Source: Clostridia bacterium (lineage in GTDB: Bacteria; Bacillota; Clostridia; Christensenellales; Borkfalkiaceae). From it: DNA of 64,000 bases. The notes under the pieces are model-generated. The model was not told the DNA's origin and made no database searches. It worked only from the letters and a program-made list of their open reading frames with translations. Positions 15,704 to 23,740 of this stretch are shown here, one piece after another; positions within the stretch are counted from its first letter, which is position 1; each line of letters starts with the position of its first letter. The position numbers were made by a program, and so were the translations under genes. The stretch lies in assembly GCA_021202395.1 (NCBI GenBank), contig JAJQDC010000062.1, forward strand, positions 124,001-188,000, read 5' to 3'.

Positions 15704-18184
15704 TTGAAAAAGACTTATGTAGTAACGGGAATGACCTGCTCTGCCTGCTCTTCAGGGATTGAGCGCACCGTAGGCAAAATGGCGGGGGTGGAACACGCCG
15801 AAGTCAGTCTTATGGCAAAGTCTATGAATGTTGACTTTGACGAAACCGCTGTATCAGAAGAACAGATTTTTGAAGCTGTCCGTTCGCTGGGCTACGGCAT
15901 CTACCGCGAAGGCGAACAGCCGCAGGAAAAAAAGTTACCGCATGATAAAAAACTGTTTATCCGCTTTATTATATCAATCTGTTTGCTTGTGCCCCTTATG
16001 TACGTTTCTATGGGGCATATGTTCGGCGCTCCGCTGCCCTTCTTTCTTGACCCTGAAAAGGGATATGCGCAGTGGTTCTGCTTATACCAGTTTGTATTGA
16101 CTACGGCTGTAATAGGCGTTAACTTTGCTTACTATAAAAACGGCTTTATGGCGGTAATACACAAAGTACCCAATATGGATACGCTGGTCGCGCTCGGTTC
16201 GGGCGTTTCCTACTTGTATTCAACGGTATCTTCCGTACTTGTCTTTATAGGCGTATATAACGGCAATGAAGCGTGGGTAGAGCTGCATATGTCGCTCTAC
16301 TTTGAATCGGCGGCAATGATTCTTGCCCTTGTAGATATCGGCAAGTGGCTGGAAGAAAAGTCTAAACGTAAAACCGGGGAAGAGGTAGAAAAACTTTTAC
16401 GCCTTGCGCCCGATAACGTTACTATAGAAGAAGACGGCGTTCAAAGGGTAGTATCGCTTAAAGACGTAAAGGTCGGCGATATACTTGTAGTAAAACAGGG
16501 TGAATATATTCCTGCCGACGGTACAATTATTAAAGGTAGCTCTTTCGTTGATAAATCGGCTATAACGGGTGAAAGCCTGCCCGTGGAAGTTACCTGCGGA
16601 GATATGGTAACAAGCGCAGCGCTCAATAAAAGCGGCATAATAAAGATTCGTGCAGAAAAGGTCGGTGAAGAAACTACTTTATCTAAGATTGTAAAAATGG
16701 TAAAGGAAGCAGGTGCATCAAAAGCGCCTATCCAGAAATTTGCTGATAAAGTTGCGGGGGTGTTTGTTCCCGTAGTTACTGCTATAGCCGTTCTTACATT
16801 CCTTATATGGATATTGGTAGACGGCGGTTTTGTGGCTTCGCACTGCGTTACGTATGCAATAAGCGTTCTTGTTGTGTCCTGCCCGTGTGCGCTGGGGCTG
16901 GCAACGCCGGTTGCAATTATGACGGCAACGGGCAAGGGAGCGTCGCTCGGCATACTATATAAAGATGCCGAAAGTTTACAAAAAGTATGCGATATAAATG
17001 CTGTGCTTTTAGATAAAACAGCAACCCTTACCGAAGGCAAGCCCAGGGTAACAGATGTGGTTACTTTCGGCGTAAGCCAAGATGAAGTTTTAAAAATTGC
17101 CTGCGGCATAGAAAAAAATTCCAACCATCCGCTTGCAAAGTGTATAGTTGACTATGCGCAAGAAGGTTATACCGTAAATAACTTTGAATATATAGTAGGC
17201 AAAGGTGCAAAAGCAGAATACGGCGGTAAGGTATATTTGCTTGGCAACGAAAAGCTTATCGGCAGTATAAACGGCGAAGCAAGAAAAGCCGCTTATAACC
17301 TTTCGGTACAGGGTAAAACGGTAATGTACCTGGCACAAAGCGGAAAGGTAATTGCCCTTATAGCCGTTGCCGATACGCTTAAACAGGGCAGCAAAGAAGC
17401 CGTAGCCATGCTTAAAGAACGCAAAATAAGGGTTGCAATGCTCACCGGCGACGAAAAGAATACAGCGCAGGCTATAGCTGACGAAGTTGGCATTGATGAC
17501 TTTATGTCAGAAGTTATGCCCGAAGATAAGCTTAAAGCTGTAACCAATCTGCAGCAGGTGGGCGGTTTTGTCGCGATGGTAGGCGACGGCATCAACGATT
17601 CACCTGCATTAAAGCAGGCTGACGTGGGTATTGCGATGGGAACGGGTACCGACGTTGCAATAGATTCAGCAGACGTTGTACTTGTACGTGAAGACCTGCG
17701 TACACTTGACGATATGTTTGCCCTTTCGCATGCAACGGTACGTAACATAAAAGAAAATCTTTTCTGGGCGTTCTTTTATAACATTATAATGATTCCCGTT
17801 GCGGCAGGCGTGTTCTCTTTCTGCGGGTTTACGTTCGGTACTTACGGACCAATGATAGCCGCAGCCTGCATGAGTTTAAGTTCACTGTTTGTTGTTTGCA
17901 ATGCCTTAAGACTTTTAAGGTTTAAAAATAAACGTAATAAAAATAATCAAAGCGAGGTAGATAACTATATGAAAACTATTGTTACTGTAGAAGGTATGAG
18001 CTGTGAGCACTGCGCAAAGCGCGTTAAAGACGCTATAACGGCTGTAAACGGCGTAGAAGACTGCGAAGTTAAATTAAAGAAAAAGGTTGCAGTAATTAAA
18101 AGCAGCCAGCCCGTTTCGGCGGATGAAATTACCAAAGCTGTAACAGATGCAGGCTACACGGTAAAATCGGTAGAAACCAAATAA
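15704..18184 (+). CDS. copA: Copper-type P1B ATPase with HMA domains at both ends
   Basis: An 826-residue exporter starting at TTG after an AGGA site. Residues 1-66 are a metal-binding HMA domain (GMTCSACSS, Cys12/Cys15). Eight membrane helices follow, with the TGES actuator loop, the CPC metal gate (Cys393-Pro-Cys395), HP in the nucleotide domain and GDGINDSP. TM7 YN and TM8 MSLSS agree with Cu(I) specificity. The phosphorylation motif reads DKTATLT (Asp437, Ala440) where nearly all P-type ATPases have DKTGT. After TM8 the frame continues into a second HMA domain (residues 756-826, Cys767/Cys770), which has its own in-frame ATG at 17969 behind GAGGT. A separate HMA gene and an ArsR gene follow. 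Confidence 0.95.
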   Translation: MKKTYVVTGMTCSACSSGIERTVGKMAGVEHAEVSLMAKSMNVDFDETAVSEEQIFEAVRSLGYGIYREGEQPQEKKLPHDKKLFIRFIISICLLVPLMYVSMGHMFGAPLPFFLDPEKGYAQWFCLYQFVLTTAVIGVNFAYYKNGFMAVIHKVPNMDTLVALGSGVSYLYSTVSSVLVFIGVYNGNEAWVELHMSLYFESAAMILALVDIGKWLEEKSKRKTGEEVEKLLRLAPDNVTIEEDGVQRVVSLKDVKVGDILVVKQGEYIPADGTIIKGSSFVDKSAITGESLPVEVTCGDMVTSAALNKSGIIKIRAEKVGEETTLSKIVKMVKEAGASKAPIQKFADKVAGVFVPVVTAIAVLTFLIWILVDGGFVASHCVTYAISVLVVSCPCALGLATPVAIMTATGKGASLGILYKDAESLQKVCDINAVLLDKTATLTEGKPRVTDVVTFGVSQDEVLKIACGIEKNSNHPLAKCIVDYAQEGYTVNNFEYIVGKGAKAEYGGKVYLLGNEKLIGSINGEARKAAYNLSVQGKTVMYLAQSGKVIALIAVADTLKQGSKEAVAMLKERKIRVAMLTGDEKNTAQAIADEVGIDDFMSEVMPEDKLKAVTNLQQVGGFVAMVGDGINDSPALKQADVGIAMGTGTDVAIDSADVVLVREDLRTLDDMFALSHATVRNIKENLFWAFFYNIIMIPVAAGVFSFCGFTFGTYGPMIAAACMSLSSLFVVCNALRLLRFKNKRNKNNQSEVDNYMKTIVTVEGMSCEHCAKRVKDAITAVNGVEDCEVKLKKKVAVIKSSQPVSADEITKAVTDAGYTVKSVETK

Positions 18185-18188
18185 GGTT

Positions 18189-18404
18189 ATGAAAACTATA
18201 ATCACGATAGAAGGTATGTGCTGCGATAAATGCGCAAAGCGTGCAGAAAACGCTTTGTCTGCGGTAAAGGGCGTTGTTAATTGCGACGTTAAATTTAAAA
18301 AGAACGCCGCCGTTATACGCAGCCGTGAACCTGTTTCTGAAGAAGAGATTAAAAAAGTTATATCTGACGCTGGCTTTACCGTAACTGAAATTACTGTTAA
18401 ATGA
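18189..18404 (+). CDS. Small heavy-metal-binding (HMA) chaperone, CopZ-like
   Basis: A 71-residue single HMA domain with GMCCDKCAKR (Cys12/Cys15, extra Cys11). It is close in sequence to the C-terminal HMA of the ATPase just upstream (same length, same start MKTI, same VSxxEIxK..xDAG(Y/F)TV ending), so the two are a tandem duplication. Only four bases separate the genes; AAGG in this gap is the only ribosome-binding hint. Expected role: carry Cu(I) to the ATPase. Confidence 0.9.
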   Translation: MKTIITIEGMCCDKCAKRAENALSAVKGVVNCDVKFKKNAAVIRSREPVSEEEIKKVISDAGFTVTEITVK

Positions 18405-18446
18405 CAAAGTTAAATAACATAAGACACAAAACGCCATAATAACATT

Positions 18447-18476
18447 TTGACATATTCGCATACGTCAAGTTATAAT
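18447..18476 (+). promoter_or_regulatory. Promoter/operator of the ArsR gene
   Basis: TTGACA (18447-18452), 18-base spacer, TATAAT (18471-18476). The -35 box is part of an imperfect inverted repeat TTGACATAT (18447-18455) / ATACGTCAA (18460-18468) with one mismatch, in the position expected for autorepression by an ArsR/SmtB protein. Confidence 0.7.
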
Positions 18477-18495
18477 AATAACAGGAGGCAGCGTT

Positions 18496-18855
18496 ATGCA
18501 AGATTTATTGGTACGAGATACTATGTTATTAGACAAACGCACAAAAGATTTGATTACGGAATATGTGCCTGACGGAGACGTTCTTGAAAGTATTGTGTGT
18601 TTCTTTTCTGTTTTTGCCGACTGTACAAGGGTAAGGATGCTATCTGCCCTGGCGATATCAGAAATGTGTGTAACCGACCTTTCCCGTGTGTTAAATATTA
18701 ACCAGACAACCGTTTCGCACCAGCTAAGGCTATTAAAAAACCTTGGCATAGTAAAAAGCGAACGGCAGGGCAAAATTATATTTTACAGCCTGGTAAACGA
18801 TACTGTAAACGACATTATGCTTAAAGGTGTAGAATTTTTGGGCAGTTCATTTTAA
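18496..18855 (+). CDS. ArsR/SmtB-family metal-responsive repressor
   Basis: A 119-residue winged-helix protein. Residues ~35-100 hold the fold: FADCTRVRMLSAL, the alpha-3 segment SEMCVTDLS, the recognition helix NQTTVSHQLRLLKNLGIV and the wing ERQGKIIFYSL. Only one Cys is in the alpha-3 position, not the CxC of ArsR or CadC. The C-terminal helix (NDTVNDIMLKG) resembles alpha-5 sensing sites but lacks the usual His ligands, so the inducer cannot be named. It has a strong AGGAGG site and its own promoter with an inverted repeat. Its position behind the copper genes suggests it controls them. Confidence 0.88.
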   Translation: MQDLLVRDTMLLDKRTKDLITEYVPDGDVLESIVCFFSVFADCTRVRMLSALAISEMCVTDLSRVLNINQTTVSHQLRLLKNLGIVKSERQGKIIFYSLVNDTVNDIMLKGVEFLGSSF

Positions 18856-18864
18856 AAATTACTT

Positions 18865-18892
18865 AAAGGGGCAAATAATTTGTCCCTTTTTT
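18865..18892 (+). terminator. Terminator of the ArsR gene
   Basis: An 11-bp stem with one G-T pair (18865-18875 with 18879-18889), 3-nt loop and a T-run; 10 bases after the stop codon. Confidence 0.85.
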
Positions 18893-18906
18893 GCTGCCGC
18901 AAGCTA

Positions 18907-18935
18907 TTGCAATGGCTGCTGTTTTATGATATAAT
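18907..18935 (+). promoter_or_regulatory. Promoter of uvrC
   Basis: TTGCAA (18907-18912), 17-base spacer, TATAAT (18930-18935). It leaves a leader of about 19 bases without a Shine-Dalgarno site. Confidence 0.75.
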
Positions 18936-18960
18936 ATTTATTGGTCTTGTATAAATAATT

Positions 18961-20772
18961 ATGGATATTATAAGGGAAAAATTAAAACTTTTGCCGGATA
19001 ATCCCGGTGTTTATATTATGCTGGATAAGTATTCTAACGTTATATACGTAGGTAAAGCAAGAATACTTAAAAACAGGGTAAGGCAGTATTTTCATTCATC
19101 GTCGAAGCCAGATAAAGTTATGCGAATGGTAGAAAATATCGCCGATTTCAATTATATTATTACCAAGTCGGAATCAGACGCCCTTGCCCTTGAAAACAAT
19201 CTTATAAAAAAATACAAGCCGAAATATAACATTTTATTAAAAGACGATAAAACTTACCCATATATAAAGGTAGATATTAAAGAAGACTTTCCCACTTTTT
19301 ATGTTACCCGCAGGGTAAAAAAAGACGGTGCAAAGTACTACGGCCCTTATATGGGCGGAGTAAACTGTAAAGATATTCTTGATATTTTGCAGCTTACCTT
19401 TCAGGTAAGGCTTTGCCATACGGCTGTTGCAGAAAAGCCAAAAAGGGAATGTTTAAACTACCATATAGGCAGGTGCCCCGCCCCGTGTGCGCATAAGTGC
19501 ACTAAAGAAGCGTACGCACAAAACGTAAAAAACGCGGTAAATTTTCTTGAAGGCGATTATAAAAAGGCACAAGAGCTTTTAAAAACAAAAATGCTTGCTG
19601 CCGCCGCCAACGAAAATTTTGAACTTGCGCTTGATTACCGCAACAAGACAGAGATGTTATCCCGTATGGAAGCACGACGTATTACTTCTTTAAGTAATTT
19701 TCTTGATGCTGATGTGATTGCGTACACAACAAACGGTTTGTACTCTGCCGTAAATGTGCTTATAACCCGTAAAGGCATTATGCAGGGCGGTACAAGCTAC
19801 GCTTTAGAAGACGCCCATTCAGACGACGGCGAAGCGCTTACACAGTTTATTACGCAGTATTATGCCAACCATTTTCCGCCGTCAGAAATTATTACGTCTG
19901 ACTGCTGTGAACAGGAACTGTTAGAGGAGTTTTTCAGGCAGAAATTTGATAAAGCGGTAAAACTTACTTTTGCAAAACAGGGCGTTAAAGCACAGCTTTA
20001 CAGCATGGCGCATGACAATGCTGCCGAATATCTTGAAAAGACTATAGACAAAATCAGGCATAAAGACGATATGACTGTTAACGCCTGCAAGCGTCTGCAG
20101 GATATACTGGGGCTTGAACGGTATCCGCGCAGGATGGAATGCTACGATATATCTAACGTAAGCGGCGTAGATAAAGTCGGCTCTATGGTTGTTTTTATAG
20201 ACGGTGAAGCAGACAAAAGCAGTTACCGAAGGTTTAAAATTAAAACCGTAGAAGGTGCAAACGACTTTGCTTCTTTACAGGAAGTGTTAAAAAGGCGTTT
20301 AGCTAAGCTTGGAACAGATGAAGAAGACCGTTTCTCCAAGCCGGATCTTATAATAATAGACGGCGGCAAAGGGCAATTATCTGCAGTAAAAACCATTTTT
20401 GATGAAATGGATATAAAGGATATAGAGCTTATTTCTCTTGCAAAGCGCGAAGAAGAAGTTTTTACGCTATATAACGAAGACAGCGTTATTATAGACAAGC
20501 GTGATTATTCTTTAAAAATGCTGCAGCGTATCCGCGATGAAGCGCACAGGTTTGCGATAACATATTTCAGAAATCTGCATTCTAAGCGCAATCTTGAAAG
20601 CGTATTAACCGAAATAGACGGCATCGGCAAAAAGAAGCGTGCAGCGCTGTTAGAAAAATTTAAATCTTTAGATAGAATTATAGGTGCAAGTGAAGAAGAA
20701 CTTGCCGAAACGCAAGGTATAGGAAGCGCTCTTGCAAAAACAATAAAACAATATTTTGAAGAAAATTTATGA
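18961..20772 (+). CDS. uvrC: Excinuclease ABC subunit C
   Basis: A 603-residue dual-incision nuclease of nucleotide excision repair. The N-terminal GIY-YIG domain is clear (PGVYIML ... VIYVGKARILKNRVRQYF). A four-cysteine patch (C-x5-11-CPAPC...C, residues ~160-180) may hold a metal. The UvrB-binding helix pair lies around residue 200-235, then the RNase H-like domain (MECYDISNVSG, IDGGKGQLSA, HRFAITYFR) and a C-terminal helix-hairpin-helix (IDGIGKKKRAALLEKF). It heads a tight unit: the next gene overlaps it by ATGA (20769-20772). No ribosome-binding site precedes the ATG. Confidence 0.97.
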   Translation: MDIIREKLKLLPDNPGVYIMLDKYSNVIYVGKARILKNRVRQYFHSSSKPDKVMRMVENIADFNYIITKSESDALALENNLIKKYKPKYNILLKDDKTYPYIKVDIKEDFPTFYVTRRVKKDGAKYYGPYMGGVNCKDILDILQLTFQVRLCHTAVAEKPKRECLNYHIGRCPAPCAHKCTKEAYAQNVKNAVNFLEGDYKKAQELLKTKMLAAAANENFELALDYRNKTEMLSRMEARRITSLSNFLDADVIAYTTNGLYSAVNVLITRKGIMQGGTSYALEDAHSDDGEALTQFITQYYANHFPPSEIITSDCCEQELLEEFFRQKFDKAVKLTFAKQGVKAQLYSMAHDNAAEYLEKTIDKIRHKDDMTVNACKRLQDILGLERYPRRMECYDISNVSGVDKVGSMVVFIDGEADKSSYRRFKIKTVEGANDFASLQEVLKRRLAKLGTDEEDRFSKPDLIIIDGGKGQLSAVKTIFDEMDIKDIELISLAKREEEVFTLYNEDSVIIDKRDYSLKMLQRIRDEAHRFAITYFRNLHSKRNLESVLTEIDGIGKKKRAALLEKFKSLDRIIGASEEELAETQGIGSALAKTIKQYFEENL

Positions 20773-21593
20773 AAAAGATTAACTACGGCCTTATAATGTC
20801 TGACTTTGACGGCACACTTGTAACCCGAGGCGGTACTGTACCCCAAGCTGTACGCCAGGCTGTAAACGAATATGTTGACGCAGGCGGTATATTTACCGTA
20901 TGTACTGGCAGAATGACAGCTTCTATTTTACCCCGGGTGCGGGAACTTGGCTTAAAGGGACTGGTTGCGGCGTACCAGGGTACGGTTATTGCCGATATAC
21001 AAAGCGGAAAAATAATTAAAAACGGCGGACTGACAACTGCTCATGGGCAGGAGATTTGCCGTGTTATAGAAAGTAAGGGTAAAACAATAAACGCTTACTG
21101 CGGCGATACGCTATATACCACAGCAGGAAGCAGCGACAGGCTTATAAAAAAATATGAAGAAGTTACAGGTATTACCGCAGAGCATATACAGGGGCTGATG
21201 TCAGATTTTGTTGTAAAAAATAATTTAGTCTGCCAAAAAATAATAAGCGTTGTTATGCCTGATGAAAAATTGCCGCTGTATGAATTTATGCGTGAAACAC
21301 TGGGCTGCAAATACGAAGTTACATACAGCTCAGATATTTTGGTGGAGGTGTCGCCTTTGGGCGACGACAAGGGTAATGCACTTAATTTTATTGCAGACTA
21401 CTATAAAATACCTTTACAAAAAACTGTAGCCATAGGCGACAATTTAAATGACCTTCCTATGATTCTTAAAGCAGGCGTAGGGGTAGCAGTAGATAACGCT
21501 ACACAGGAACTTAAAGAAAAATCTTGCTTTATCTGCCCTTCGTGTGAAGACGGCGGGGTGGCAGAAGTTATCAATAAATACGGTTTTGCGTAG
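20769..21593 (+). CDS. Cof-type HAD-superfamily phosphatase
   Basis: A 274-residue HAD phosphatase. Motif I is SDFDGTLV (nucleophile Asp near residue 12), motif II is CTGRM, and motif IV is GDNLNDLPMI with the metal-binding aspartates; a type IIB cap lies between (residues ~85-190). Such enzymes remove phosphate from sugar phosphates, flavin precursors or nucleotides; the substrate is unknown. Translationally coupled to uvrC by a four-base overlap. Confidence 0.92.
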   Translation: MKKINYGLIMSDFDGTLVTRGGTVPQAVRQAVNEYVDAGGIFTVCTGRMTASILPRVRELGLKGLVAAYQGTVIADIQSGKIIKNGGLTTAHGQEICRVIESKGKTINAYCGDTLYTTAGSSDRLIKKYEEVTGITAEHIQGLMSDFVVKNNLVCQKIISVVMPDEKLPLYEFMRETLGCKYEVTYSSDILVEVSPLGDDKGNALNFIADYYKIPLQKTVAIGDNLNDLPMILKAGVGVAVDNATQELKEKSCFICPSCEDGGVAEVINKYGFA

Positions 21594-21597
21594 TACT

Positions 21598-23727
21598 ATG
21601 TGTGAAATATTAGCCCCTTGCGGTGATAAAAATACGGCTTTTACAGCCATAAATAGCGGTGCGGATGCAATTTACCTTGGTCTTACGGAATTTTCTGCAA
21701 GGGATAGCGCGGTAAATTTCAGCTTTGAAGATTTACGGGAAACTATAAATTTTGCTTCGTATTTCGGCGTTAAAGTTTATGTCGCAATGAACACTCTCGT
21801 AAAAAACGGAGAACTTAAAAGTTTTTTTGATACTGTATGCAAGGTGTGGGGGTGTGGTGCCGACGCAATAATTTTACAGGATATATTTTTAGGTAAATAT
21901 ATTAAAGAGCGCTGCCCGCAGATAGTTTTGCATTTATCTACCCAGGCGGGAGTGTGCAATGAGTACGCCGCTCTGGTTGCAAAAGAATATGGCTTCAGCC
22001 GCGTGATTTTATCACGTGAAACATCTTTGTGCGACATTGCAAAAATTACAAAAATTATAGAAACTGAAGTTTTTGTGCAGGGGGCGCTGTGCACTTGTTT
22101 TTCAGGTCAATGCTATTTTTCTTCGTTTGTGGGCGGTAACAGCGGCAACCGCGGCAGGTGTAAACAGCCTTGCCGTAAGCTTTATTCTATAGACAGAAAG
22201 GGGTATGAAAATCCTGCTTACAGACTTTCTTTATCAGATTTATTCGTCAGCAATAGAATTAAAGACCTTATTGTTGCAGGTGTAAAATCGTTTAAGATAG
22301 AAGGCAGGATGAGACGGCCGGAATATGTTGCCGCCGCAGTAAATTATTACCGCAACATTATTGACGGCAAAGACGGTAATTTATCTGATTTAAAGCGTAC
22401 TTACAACCGCGGCAACTATACATGCGGGCTTGCCTTTGGGCAGGATAAAAATTTTATTTCTTCCGTCGTTCAAGGGCATTTGGGTGAATTTATCGGCGTA
22501 ATTAGCGTAAAAAATGGTAATTATGTCTGTCATAGTAGTTCTTATAAGCCTGTAAACGGCGATTGCTTTAAGATTTTGCGCTGTGGTAAAGAAGTTTGCG
22601 GCGCTACATTTGCTAAAACATTGCACGATGGATTTACCGTATCCTGCGATAAAAAGCTTTACAACGGCGATAAAGTTTTTATTACAACAGATGTTCGCCT
22701 TAAAGATAAATTACTTTCGCAAAAGCGTTATATTGATGTCAATCTTTCTGCTGAGTTTATTGCAGGGGAAAGGGCGCGTGTTACGGTTAACGGCAATAAA
22801 TACTACAGCGATGATGTTTTGCAGGTTGCGCAGAACAGAGCCTTATCTTTTGATGACGTAACTGCATGCTTTGACAAGGTCGACGGCAGACCGTTTAAAA
22901 TTATTTATGGCGATATTGTTATAAAAGGCAGCCCTTATATAGGTATGGCTGCGCTTAATGCCTTCAGGCGCGATGTATATAACAAATTTTCTTCAGCATT
23001 GAATAACAAGAGCGGCAGAAGTACAGAAATAGATTTTGCATTTCCTGCCATAGATGCGGTAAATAATTGTAAAAAAGCTGTAATTGCACAAAATTTAAAT
23101 GGCGTTTCGGCGGATATAGGTATACTTAAACCTTACGATTATTTTGCCGATTTATCTGCTTTGATTAAAGATTTTAACGGGGAAAAGTATTTGTATCTTC
23201 CGCCTTATTTAAGCGGTGCCGAGACAGAAAAACTTAAACAATCGCTTAAGATTTTTGACGGTATTTACTGCGAAGGTATTTACGGTATTTCGCTTGCAAA
23301 AGAGTTAGGCATGCCGCTTTTTGCGGGCGTCGGGTTTAATATAACAAACAGTATTTCGGCAAGCCTTGTGCCTGCAAAATATTACTGTATTTCTAAAGAG
23401 CTTACGGTAAAAGAATCAGAGCCGCTGTATGCAGACAAAGCTTTTTACCTTGCCGGCGGCGGTATTAAGGTTATGGACCTGGTTTATTGTCCGTTTTCCC
23501 GTACGTGCAATTCCTGCGATAAGCGCAATGTTTATACCCTTACCGATGAAGAAAACAGGCAGTTCCCGCTTAAAAGGTATAAAACAAGCGAATGCCGTTT
23601 TGAACTTTACAACTGTGCTGAGCTTAATTGTGCAGAAGATGTTGCCTGCGGCAGTTTATATGATTATACGTTGCAGTTTAAGGCTGATAATTTTACCCGC
23701 GGCCATACTCGTACAGGGGTAAAATAG
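21598..23727 (+). CDS. U32-family protein, RlhA/YdcP-like (rRNA/tRNA hydroxylation group)
   Basis: A 709-residue protein of the peptidase-U32 family. The start at 21598 (MCEILAPCGDKNTAF) fits the family; a longer start at 21544 would overlap the upstream gene. Residues ~1-300 are the U32 barrel with AIYLGLTEFSAR and the diagnostic SGQCYFSS ... GRCKQPCRKLY stretch, whose cysteines may bind an iron-sulfur cluster. A second half of DUF3656/beta-barrel type follows, and a CPFSRTCNSC cluster lies near the C-terminus. Long members of this family (E. coli RlhA) take part in hydroxylation of 23S rRNA; peptidase activity is doubtful. The spacing to the HAD gene is four bases, and mutS2 follows. Confidence 0.88.
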   Translation: MCEILAPCGDKNTAFTAINSGADAIYLGLTEFSARDSAVNFSFEDLRETINFASYFGVKVYVAMNTLVKNGELKSFFDTVCKVWGCGADAIILQDIFLGKYIKERCPQIVLHLSTQAGVCNEYAALVAKEYGFSRVILSRETSLCDIAKITKIIETEVFVQGALCTCFSGQCYFSSFVGGNSGNRGRCKQPCRKLYSIDRKGYENPAYRLSLSDLFVSNRIKDLIVAGVKSFKIEGRMRRPEYVAAAVNYYRNIIDGKDGNLSDLKRTYNRGNYTCGLAFGQDKNFISSVVQGHLGEFIGVISVKNGNYVCHSSSYKPVNGDCFKILRCGKEVCGATFAKTLHDGFTVSCDKKLYNGDKVFITTDVRLKDKLLSQKRYIDVNLSAEFIAGERARVTVNGNKYYSDDVLQVAQNRALSFDDVTACFDKVDGRPFKIIYGDIVIKGSPYIGMAALNAFRRDVYNKFSSALNNKSGRSTEIDFAFPAIDAVNNCKKAVIAQNLNGVSADIGILKPYDYFADLSALIKDFNGEKYLYLPPYLSGAETEKLKQSLKIFDGIYCEGIYGISLAKELGMPLFAGVGFNITNSISASLVPAKYYCISKELTVKESEPLYADKAFYLAGGGIKVMDLVYCPFSRTCNSCDKRNVYTLTDEENRQFPLKRYKTSECRFELYNCAELNCAEDVACGSLYDYTLQFKADNFTRGHTRTGVK

Positions 23728-23740
23728 ATAGAGAGTTATT

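Noticed and set aside
21544-21597. Earlier start for the U32 gene
   Set aside because: It would overlap the HAD gene by about 50 bases, and the family N-terminus begins at 21598.
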